Below are positions 1-10,500 of a stretch of DNA of 64,000 nucleotides, piece after piece. The notes beneath the pieces are model-generated. The model searched no databases. It was given only the letters and a program-made list of their open reading frames with translations, and had not been told where the DNA came from. Origin of the DNA: Rhynchospora pubera (Eukaryota > Streptophyta > Magnoliopsida > Poales > Cyperaceae); the NCBI GenBank assembly GCA_028095005.1, contig CM051463.1, forward strand, positions 65,200,251 to 65,264,250. The letters run 5' to 3'. Positions within the stretch are counted from its first letter, which is position 1. Every line of letters begins with the position of its first letter. Position numbers and translations under genes: made by a program.

Positions 1-1049
1 ATATTATTATTCCCTTCTCCGCATTGAGTGTTCCATTTTCGATACAGCTGTAGTTGACTAGCATCAGTATTATCTTCCTTACTATTATCCCAATACCTGC
101 CATTTCAGGTACAGAGTAAGGATCCAAGTCAAAGACCACACTGATGTCGCCCAATTCATTGTTCTTGGAAAAACAGCCCAGATGATTATTGGAACTGATG
201 CACCAGCTCTGAAAGCACAGCAAGATGAGGATAGTGATCACACTCCACAGGCTCTTCTGAACATTGTGAATAAGACATATCTGTTCACTGTGTCAGGCAA
301 GCAGCCTGGACAGAATCGCAAGTATCGTAACTACACTGTTTGCCGTCATGAACCAGTCCCTGACAATATGATAGATCTCTTACCAGAACCAGTTCTCTTC
401 CTCCAAGACACACCACCTCATCCACAAAACACGTCAATTTCATCAGAAACACCAATAGTTCATGAACCTCCAAGAGAAATACGTATAACTCCATTGACAA
501 ATCCTCTCGAAATAGAAAAAGTTATAGGCAAGAGGTAAATTATCCAGCGAAATACAAAACTATTTCTATATGTACCGTTCTCGACTTCTTTCTCATACAA
601 ATATATTCTGCTCAGGGGTCTAGAAGACTCTGAAGGAACTTCTGTTGTCCCAATCAAATCAGTCCGCAGGAGATTAGAAGATGACCTCTCCGTGCAAACA
701 ACAGATGAACAGTAAGTTGGTTGATCAAGAACAACGAGCTACAAATTATATCTAAACATAAAAAACAACATATTCATTTTGATCGTTACTCTGGAAGTTA
801 CCATTCATCAGATCACATAACTCCATTGAAATGCACTATACATATATTCATCTTTTGACTGTATAATTGACAATTTTCATTGATCTCAATTTGATTACTG
901 CGATAAGAATAATCAGTCTGAACAAAAAAAATTTCAATTGGAAATTTTTTATGTGAAATACATCATGACAACTTATCCAATGATTATTTCAATTTTCTAT
1001 TGGTAGAGGCCCTAATCAAGGATCAACTGCAGACAAGGATCAAGAGTAG
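1..1049 (+). CDS. RPA1-like protein, 3' exons (Helitron-borne)
   Basis: Three last exons of a replication protein A large-subunit-like protein: 109-534, 616-711 and 1007-1049 (TAG at 1047-1049), joined by GT-AG introns in consistent phase. The start lies left of the window, and 1-108 looks like intron ending in a pyrimidine tract and CAG. The first exon reads like the C-terminal OB fold of RPA1 (Rep_fac-A_C), with a segment of the type 'fivLGktaqmiiGtdA'; the preceding zinc-ribbon cysteines would be upstream. The last exons are polar and unconserved. In plants such proteins are either true RPA1 or Helitron-encoded RPA relatives. The Helitron end 2.3 kb downstream in the same orientation favours the second. 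The exons carry no stop or frameshift, so the gene may be young. Confidence 0.72.
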
Positions 1050-1838
1050 TTGCGCATTAGACTTTGCTGGTCAGTAAAAGACATTGTATATACCATCAGC
1101 ATCTGTTTTGGTTGTACAACGATGCTCCTGTGAATATTCTAATGCTATCAGGAATGTTAGTTATATTTTGTTTTTCGCACCAAGAACACCATCTTTTTTT
1201 GGTCACTCAATGACAATGTCGGAAATGTCTGTACTGATAGTAGTACGTTGCTATGTATCTCTTTCCAACTATAAATCCTCCTGTGTTATCAATGGAAGCT
1301 GAACTTATGTATGAACAACTTTATTGTAGTATGCATCGAATTCTATTACTTTCCTATCAGATTTTTTCTTTTGATAAATTTCTGTTTTACAGGCCAAATA
1401 CCAGATGAATTGTCCACTTGAGCTTTCTACAATACTGCTCATAAAAAAAATTCCTCTTTCTCAGTCTCAGAACAACTCTTCGTTACCATTTCAAACAACA
1501 GATGTAAAACACCATCTTCTATAAAAAAACAAAATAGCAAAGGACATCAATAAGACTAAGCATTCATTATAGAAAAGAGATGGTCCCCGTACTAATTAAA
1601 GACATCCATATTACAGAACATTTCACACACAAATACCGTGCATGATAAAACATAGACCCTACGATTTACTAACCTAAGCACCGCCTACAACTGCATCTAC
1701 CAACAACATCAGTCTTCCATTACACTGCACTTGCACACTCCATCATAAAAAAGAAAATTTAAAGTAATACTGAAGACAACTAAAAAACTAAACAAACCAT
1801 GGACCACCTCATCATAGAACATACATAAACCTCACCAT

Positions 1839-2520
1839 TCACTTTGCACCTGGCCATTTGCGCCACCCAGTCTTTTCATCTACATCATCAGTATCCTCAG
1901 GTTGCTCATTTACTTCCCATCCACCTACATTACGGATATGACCTCCACCAGCATTATCAGCACCAACCACAACAGCATTTCCACCTTGATCACCCTGCAA
2001 AACAACCTCTGTAACATCCTCAACGCCTCCAGGATCATTGTTATTGCTAGCACCCGCACCTCCATGACCAGCTGCATCACCAACACCACCAACAACACCC
2101 AAAGGAATCCTTCGCACGATAGTCTTCTTGCGTTTCAGGTAAATGATCAGCTTGAACTCATCAACAAAATGACCTGTCTTTTCCTTCCTGTCAAAAGGCT
2201 TCCTGTTATCACCATCATCTCTACCCTACGATGGTTAAACAGCTCATAAACATACAATGTTTCATTGGACAACACAATGTAACCAGCTTTTAGGAGCAAT
2301 AAAAAACAGCATCAGTATTTAGTTGATTGTGATAATGAAAACACATTTTCTACCACCGCTGTAAACCACCCTTGCAAAATATCGACAAAAATCACAGAAC
2401 AAACTATAGAATTACTGCAATGTAAACATAGAAATATTTGGACACAACAATGATACTCCATGCTGATCCTTCTATGAACATTACCTGACCACCGCTCGGA
2501 TTGTTAACAAGACTCATCCT
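1839..2520 (-). pseudogene. unidentified antisense gene fragment, Gly-rich tail
   Basis: The minus strand holds coding-like stretches: a short ATG exon near 2510-2484 followed by a GT, an acceptor-like site near 2289, a hydrophilic segment to about 2225, then after a one-base shift a continuous frame from about 2220 to a stop at 1839. The second half is rich in Gly, Asp and Asn. I do not recognise the family. It opposes the RPA-like gene inside the Helitron, so it could be a captured host fragment or a second Helitron-borne gene. The frame change means it is either broken or my exon model is wrong. Confidence 0.3.
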
Positions 2521-3558
2521 TACAATGACTCTCCAGAAAAATCTTTTCCTTTGCTATATGAAGAAAAAACCCAAGCAACTTACCTAGCTATAGCTGATTA
2601 GTCCCTCCTATATATACTAAAAGACATCGAGACCAATTTCAAAAGCATCTTATGTCAGTATGTATTGTCCCATCCTCAAAGTACAAATATATTGCAAAAT
2701 TCTGTGCTATTCGCATACACATGGACAAAAAGATAAACTTTCCAGTCCGCGTGCCTTTCCATTCACTTTAATAACCAGGTAATAGTATTACACTCATTCT
2801 ATATATAGCAGTCTGTTTCAACCTCGACAAGCCACATATGGGAACTCATCTTTGACTGCACCCGTGCCCCCTGGGAATATCACCATCCCTGCTATCAACA
2901 CCGCAAGCTCCAATAAAGAATCTCTGAAAAGTCTACGATACCCATGCAACAGTCCAAACTGAATCTCATTAAAGCCTAGATTCCACCTTCTTTTACTAGC
3001 TACTCTGATCTATCCTATTACTAAACAGACGAGACCAATATACAAATTTCAATCCATCTTCTCATGTGCATCCTTCATCAATACAATAATTCAACGATAA
3101 AACATGATACAAAAAACTGGGGCAATCCATCTTTATCTCCTACACAATTTCTCCTTTTATTAAAAAGAACATTACAACAGATCCCTACTCTAACCTACTC
3201 CAACAAAACAATAAACCTATTTCAAAAGAATGTTCCAATTTAATCTCCTTATTACTGCTATCTAAAAATATCAATATAAGCTAGATGAAATCAAACCATA
3301 CCCTATAAATGCAAAATAAAAAATACATCGCGCAACGCGCGAATGACCACTAGTAAGAATAATAGTTTATTTCTAGGCGGAAATTTATTTCTAATCATCT
3401 AAATTATTCACAAAGTTACATACTTCTCAATGTTTTCCGCCTAAGAATAAGCTATTCATCTTATTCTTAAGCGATCCAAACAGCCCCAGAAATATCAACT
3501 TGCATAGATCTTGCCACGGTGAAAAATTTTGTTCCGTTGTCAATGGATACTATACGAA

Positions 3559-3861
3559 CAGTGGCGAAGCCACATACAACAAATGAGGGTCAATTGACTG
3601 CCACATTTGTTTCTAAAAAATACAACTTTACACTAAAAAATATATATTTATCACATGAATTTTTGTATTGGCGTACTAATTTGAACCCCATAAATGATCA
3701 TAAGATATTTTATTGTTGAACCCCATTTTTTCCTTTAATTTCGACACCATTGTGTTTATAAATGTAAATTTAGAATATCAATATCTATAAATATATTTAA
3801 ATTTTGTGTGATAATATTGATATTATAAACCCCATTTGAAGATTTTCTGGCTCCGCCACTC
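3559..3861. mobile_element. hAT-like MITE
   Basis: About 303 bp with imperfect terminal inverted repeats: the left end begins CAGTGGCGAAGCC and the right end finishes GGCTCCGCCACT. It is flanked by an 8-bp direct repeat, tatacgaa, at 3551-3558 and 3862-3869 (a ninth base, c, also matches). Ends starting CA(G) and an 8-bp duplication fit hAT elements. There is no coding capacity; the 66-residue ORF across it is spurious. The interior is AT-rich. Confidence 0.75.
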
Positions 3862-4082
3862 TATACGAATCCAATTAAAGTACTTTATATTCATATATCC
3901 TATAATTATTTATTAAGATTTCATTTGCCTTTTGCTTTATTGCTATCGTTGAAGTTATTAAAGCATAATAGAGGACGAACAAAAAGTACTTATCAAATAA
4001 AATATATAATCCCATTGTAATAAATAAAAATTATAAGAAATATAATACATGCATAATATGATAAAATACAAAATGTATATAA

Positions 4083-5820
4083 TGTTAGAGTTATGTTCTA
4101 GAAGTCAATAGTTTAATAACTTAATTATTAGTTTATGTTTTGGATGATATTTTATCATCTGTTCCTAGGTTTATTATTGACAGATCATTCAGGTTGAGGA
4201 TCTGAATTGTGGATCATTCTTTAGAATGACAATAATAAATCTAAATGGTCCATAATCTTGATAATTAACAAGGAACATTAATTATCATATAAGATTAGTA
4301 TGCAAGTTAAGTGATGATTAAGTTTTACAAATCATAGGTAAAGAGTTACCAACTTAATTGCATATGTATATGTTATGGAACATAGTACAGGACTTGACCC
4401 AATGAAATAAACATATGGATTGTGTTATGTGTCATTGTTTATTTCGTTATGATTTTGGTTCTAAGTTTGAGATGATTATCTTTTCCACATGAGGATAGAT
4501 TCTATAAATCTTGTCTACCGCTGATTCCCGTTAAGGGCTGCTATACGGACTTGATTTACGTTCTCTTGAATTGTGCGGGGAAAAGCTAATCATCAAGAAA
4601 ACCGTATGTCCCTCATTAATTCACTTAGTGAGTGACGATATCTGTTTGGTTGATGGAGTTGGATCGTATGCGCGCAACTAAACGATCAACTCTAGATCAA
4701 GAAACGTATAATCTGCAAGAATGACACATTCCTATCTTGGATTATACGATGATATCGTGAGACATAAGAATCAAAATAGAGAAATACTTTTATTCTCTTA
4801 TGCAGGATTTAAATACTGTAGCAGTGCACTATTTATGTGAATTGGGAATCATAACGTGTTGCTAGATACCGCTTATGATTATTGGAATTAAATAACGATT
4901 TAATTTCATGTCCAACATAGCATAAATCCTCAAAGGGTCACACATAATAAGGTGTTTAACCATTCGTGCATTATTTATTTATTTGCAACAGTGAGTATTG
5001 CAAAATATGATAAGTTGATTAATTAATTAAATAACGTTATAGACCGTTATGATTAATTAAATCAAATAGATCATATAGAAATAAATTAATGCATTGTCTA
5101 ATCTCTAAATAATTATTATTAAGTTAATAATTATTTATAAACAACACACTTAATTTAATTAAGTTAATTGGGCCTTTATTTATTGGTAAATCAAATGTCC
5201 AATTAAGTAGCAATTAAATGAGGCCTTTAATTAATAGAACTGAGGTCTAGATGAGATGAGCTAGTGACCCTTCTAGGCCCATAAAGAGGCCGGCCCATAT
5301 AGGTGGTAGGTGGGATGGCACACCATATAATTTGTGTGAACTTTGTGCTAGGGTTTGGAGCCTATATAAGGACCTATATGGAGGCTCCTTGGCTCTTGCT
5401 CCTTTTTCCATCCCTAGCCGCCACCATGCCTCTATAGGCGCCGCCCCTCTCTCTCTCTTCTCTCCACACAATTGCTCATGTGTTGAGCTCTCTCTTCCAC
5501 AAATTAATTGGTGAATTAATTGAAGAAAGGGAAAGCTTTGGGATTAGACCTGTTATTCTCATCGCTAGCACGATTCAAGAATAACTTGGTTAATACCTTA
5601 ATGGACTCGAGGCGGGCGATTTGGAGGCGATTGGAGAGCAACCCCATCGATTTCTAAGCCGTAGGATTGAGCCTCTTGATTACAATATCAAGAGAGGTAA
5701 ATTTCCACTTATCTCTTGTGTCGAATTGAGCTTTTGCACTAGATCCTTAATTGCTCTTCGTTTAATTGGATTAATTAAGTGTAATTAGTCATAAAATTAA
5801 AATTGAGCAGTTTCCTAACA
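4083..5820 (+). mobile_element. solo LTR, 1738 bp
   Basis: It starts TGTTAGAG and ends CCTAACA, giving the TG...CA ends with a short inverted repeat expected of an LTR. It is flanked by the 5-bp duplication tataa at 4078-4082 and 5821-5825. No gag, pol, primer site or second LTR adjoins it, so it is a solo LTR left by LTR-LTR recombination. A likely promoter lies at about 5362 (tatataagg) with a CT-rich transcribed leader after it. The TGTTAG start is common in plant Copia elements, but I cannot assign the family. Orientation follows the promoter. Confidence 0.82.
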
Positions 5821-5825
5821 TATAA

Positions 5826-7170
5826 TTATTGACAACGTGTTTGTAAAAAAAATATATATATCAAACAAAACTGTACAGAATGTTTTACAAATCAATTTCA
5901 CAGTAACACTAACATTATTCATCATCACACGTAATTTTATATCTATTAATCATTAATATGATAACGAGTATAAAAACAGCTCATACCGATATCATTAGAC
6001 GTTGTGCTAACAAAAATATTTTCCCTTTGTTCGACAACTCACGAGAAAAATCTTTATCACACGCTTGTCATATTTAATATAAATAGTACATATTAAATAT
6101 TCAGGAAAGATGACATAATTTTTTATGCACGCGTAAAATAAATATGATATTTTGACTTTTTTTTTGTTTTTTTTTATCCCATGAAGTTATTACTTTTAGC
6201 CGCTGCAAATGAGTTTGGATTGGATAATGGATATGCTTAGGCGCTTAGCTAAATATAACCATTGTTCTTTCCAGTTTCCCTCTGCCAAAGAAATTTAGGA
6301 GGCCCATTTACAATTTACTGGTGATAGAAAGAAATGTGCTTTCTGTAATGTTTTGTGGCTGAAATAAAATAGAGTTACTTTTGAAAATAAGTAATTGGGT
6401 TCATGATTTGGGCTTATATACATTGACTTGGGCCAACAAATTTGGAGGCATTTCCATTCCATAATAGTTGGACGTGAAAACAGTAGAAAAAAAATTTAGA
6501 TATGACCGAATAGTATAAAAAGAAGAAAATATTTTGTACTTTCTTGATTTTAATTCTACTTCTTCGATCAATTGGATAAAGCATCTCTTAATGAAACACT
6601 CCAATCAGATGAACCAACTGCTTTAACAACTTTGTGAATGCTGAGCACCATCCAGCATTGTTTTATTTTATATTAATCTTAGTTTTTATCATAAGTTTCA
6701 GTTAATTATTAAAATTAATAAAACTTTTGTTCTTTGTTATTGTACCCAAGTTATGTATTAATCTTATTTTTATTTATAATTTTTAGTTAATTAATGATTT
6801 TTTTTTTTTTTTTGTTTGATAATGTGCCTATTAAGATGGATCCGTCCCCGATAAAAAAAAAAGCAAAAGCAAAAAATAATTACAGAGACAGTAGTGCATT
6901 TTTTCTAGGGAAAATTAGTTATTTTCCACCCAGAAACAAGGAAATTGGGATTTTGCCACTTTACCCACCTTTAAATGCTTTAGGAACCCCAAAAACTGTC
7001 CCCAAGAGAAACCAGATGTTGTAATAGAGAAAATTCAGAATTTTGAATTAAACACTAAATAAAATGGTATAATTGAACCCGAAATGCCAGCCTAGAATAT
7101 TTTGAAATTAAAGGTCATTTAGAAATTAAGAATAAATCTTGATTAAAATAAAATTATTATTTTTTTTTTA
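5826..7170. other. AT-rich intergenic, no gene seen
   Basis: Very AT-rich sequence with homopolymer runs (poly-T near 6160 and 6800). Short open frames at 6401-6604 and 6794-7024 have low-complexity lysine- and asparagine-rich or phenylalanine-rich translations and no recognisable domain. The left edge of the pararetroviral insertion must lie near 7171; I see no clear target duplication. Confidence 0.5.
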
Positions 7171-7172
7171 GC

Positions 7173-7565
7173 AACTGGCGTCTCACTGCTGAAAGTTCAG
7201 TATACAGAGAAGCCTTACGAGCAACAGAATCATTAGAAGAGCCAGCCCTTGGTTTTGTTAAACCATCCGAAGCAACACAAAAGGGCACCGCAACAATTAT
7301 CAAGCAGAACAACACAATCATTCAACTGCTTGTTAAAATCAAGGAAGAACTTGAAGATTGCAAGGACCAAATAAAAGAACTCAGAAGGGCAAAAGTACCT
7401 GAAGGGTCTGACACATCCGAGGCCCTAGAGCAAATCCAAAATCAACTCAAAAATTTGAGTCTCGGTCCGCCAACAACCTCAAAACGGTCAACCATAACGG
7501 GCAAATTTTTCGTATACCGTGACCCAAAGAAGATATACGAAGAAGAAAAGAAAAAGATACAATGA
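7173..7565 (+). CDS. pararetroviral small ORF, N-terminus missing
   Basis: An open frame of about 130 codons ending at TGA 7563-7565, which overlaps the polyprotein ATG (7562-7564) as ATGA. Its predicted protein is hydrophilic with a central helical, coiled-coil-like stretch rich in Glu, Lys and Leu, and a basic C-terminus, similar in size and style to the small virion-associated or DNA-binding proteins of badnaviruses. It contains no ATG in any forward frame before 7562, in keeping with leaky scanning or non-AUG initiation known from rice tungro bacilliform virus. It is preceded by a poly-T tract and TAG at 7169-7171 that resembles a splice acceptor, so the 5' part could be lost or lie elsewhere. 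I cannot tell ORF1 from ORF2. Confidence 0.6.
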   Translation, partial: NWRLTAESSVYREALRATESLEEPALGFVKPSEATQKGTATIIKQNNTIIQLLVKIKEELEDCKDQIKELRRAKVPEGSDTSEALEQIQNQLKNLSLGPPTTSKRSTITGKFFVYRDPKKIYEEEKKKIQ

Positions 7566-10500
7566 GTCGCACTGAAACAGAAACAGTGGGTAGACCATCT
7601 GTATCAGGCCACACAAACTTTCGGTACAATGTCCAAGGTGTAACAGAGCACCTAGCAAGCAGAGGCATAAGGGCTATACCAGGACAACCGAGATCAACCG
7701 AGGAATTGAGAGGCCAACGATGGATAATCAGACCACCAGCAATTCCAGAAGTGCAACACCCTCAAACAATTCGAGTCAGATCAAGAACTGATGGCTCCCT
7801 AGCCATTAGATTTGGTGGATATACAGCAACTGCACCAGCAGAACCAGCAGTTGTCGGGCCTAATGATGAAGAAGAACTAGATGAAGAGATGGCCCTGATG
7901 GTTACAATTGAAGAGCCAGAAACCTTGGAAGAGTTGGAATCAATCCAACTACTAGCATCTTTGTCCAGAGAAGGACCGATGCTAGATTATTGTCCAATCT
8001 GGGATAAAGATGAAGAATCAGAGGAAGAATGGCTTAATCCTTTCGCCTCCGAAGGTGATAAAGACGAACTGTCGCATTTTGCATACACGGCAGAAGAAAC
8101 AGAACTAGAATATCCTAAGATGAAGGCTTTCAAAAAAATGATGGAATCAGCTTTTTCAACAGCTGAGAGTTCACTTACCCAGAGAAGGCCAACAGAACCA
8201 GTAATGGGTCCTGTTAACTATCCACCGGCAAGCACATCAAGGCAAACACCGATGCCAACAATACATGAAATCAGAGATCATGTTGGCAGACTCAAAGGAG
8301 GCTATGCACAACAACATAGCGGGAGATTCAATCTTCCAGATGCTCAAAGTGACAAAGGTGCAATTCTGGTATTACCAGAAGATATCGGGCAATACGGTGA
8401 TGTAATTTCTCGATGGGAATCAATTACTCTCAATGTGGTTAATGACCGCAACTGGACAGATAACAAGAGTAAGGTGATTTTCATTGAAAATCTCCTAGGG
8501 GATGTAGAGAAAAAGATGTTCATCCAATGGAGAATGGCGTATCCCCATGAATATGAAGAATTAATAGCAGTTGCAGATGATCCCCAAAACGTAATCTCCT
8601 GCATTCGAAGGATGATACTGCTAGAGGATCCATACCAAGGGTCCACTGAAGAACAGACACGCGCTTACCAAGACCTTGAGCGCTTGTCATGCAACCATGT
8701 TAGGGATCTGTTCAATTACATGAATGATTACAAGATCCTTGCAGCAAAATCCGGGAGGATGTACATTTCCTCAGAACTCTCGGAAAAATTCTTCAGAAAA
8801 ATGCCACCTCTAATCGGGCAAGAACTAGAAAAGGCATTTTTGGACAAATACCCTGGAGCAGCGATAGGCGTTATGCCAAGAATAAATTTCTCATACCAGT
8901 ACCTGGCTGAAAGATGCAAACAAGCTGCACTCCAAAGGAGCTTGAAAGATCTCTCCTTTTGCAGCAAAATCCCATTACCAGGCTACTATGGAGAAAGAAA
9001 GAAGTATGGACTTCGCAAGTCCAAAACTTACAAGGGCAAACCCCACGAATCTCATGTGCGTGTTTTCAAGAAAAAACATGCTGACAAGGTCCGCAAATGC
9101 AAGTGTTTCATTTGTGGAGAAGAAGGGCATTTCGCGCGAGAGTGTAATCGCAAAACAGGAAACATTGCCAGGGCAGCCATTATTGAAAATATGGAGCTGT
9201 CAGATAGCTGGGATGTCCTCTCAGTTGATCTAAATGAACCGGATAGTGACGCAATTTGCTCATTATCTGAAGGAGAAGTTGGAAATGTTGCTTCAGCCGT
9301 AATCAATGATTTACCATTCGGCGAGCAATCATTTATGATGCAGGCAGAGCAATTGAGCTGGCGGAGTTACATACAACTGCCTGAAGATCAAAGAGATTGT
9401 CCCCATGACTGGCAGGACAATGATTCAGTTCCAACAGGACATGAAAAATGTTCAATGTATAAGGAAATGACAACTGAATCAACAAGGGCATACTGTAAAA
9501 ACTGCCGCCTAACAGTATGTCCTATGTGTTCAAGATTCAGGCTGGGCAGACGAATACGAACTAAGGTGCAGCCAATAGCACCTTATGATAGTAAGGATCA
9601 GCTAATCAATGAGCTGATGTCTTATGTTCAATACCTCTTGGCGGAAAATGGAAAACTCAAACAACAACTGTTTGAGGCCAGAACAGAGGATCTCGAAGCC
9701 GAGTTTGATGAATTAATGAAGAAGGACAAAGGAAAAACCAAACTACGGTTTGAAGACGAAGAGGTAGATGAAGAAATAGAGATGGAACCAAGAAATCCAA
9801 CAGGAGCTCTTCGAATAGCTTCTGCCAATACTATCTCTACCGAGGAAATTGAGCAATTCAATACAGTGGTCCAAGACCCTGTAAGAGGAAAAAGAGTTCT
9901 AAATAGACTCTACAACATGGAAATAACCTTTGAAATTTCAGGAGTCAACCCATTCAAGGTTCAAGCAATCCTTGACACAGGAGCAACTGTCTGTTGTGTC
10001 AACCAGGAAATTGTCCCACAGGAGGCATTGGAGCCAAGTGCCTATCCCATACAAATAAATGGGGTAAACTCAACTCAAATAGCCAGTTTAAAACTCAAAA
10101 ATGGCAGTATGCTGATTGAGTCGAATAGGTTCAGAATTCCCTTCACCTATTCTTTTTCGATGGGGAAGAAGGAGGGAGTTCAGATGCTGATCGGGTGCAA
10201 TTTTATCCGATCAATGCAAGGTGGAATACGAATCGAAGGCCAGAACTTGACTTTTTACAAAAATATCACGACAATTGCAACCACAACAGATGCTGAGGTG
10301 GTACAAACCGCAATTCCTGAGCTCGACCTAACGGGCCTAGAATACATTGAAGTAAGAGAGGCCGTAGCATACCACCAAGAGCAAGAGTCGCAACAGTTTA
10401 AAGAGAAGTTCAGACCACTACTCAACAGACTAAAAGAACAATGGTATATTGGAGAAAATCCTCTCCAACACTGGGAAAAGAATCGGGTTAAGTGCAAGTT

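Larger units (their letters stand above)
1..3353 (+). mobile_element. Helitron, 3' part with terminus
   Basis: The right end shows Helitron hallmarks. A 6-bp stem (3328-3333 pairs with 3337-3342, loop AAC) is followed 11 bases later by CTAG (3350-3353) and a host T at 3354. Helitrons end in a short GC-rich hairpin then CTRR, insert between A and T, and make no target duplication. The RPA-like exons upstream have the same orientation. The 5' TC end and the Rep/helicase ORF would be left of the window. Between 1050 and 3327 I see no intact gene apart from a possible antisense fragment near 1839-2520. Confidence 0.75.
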
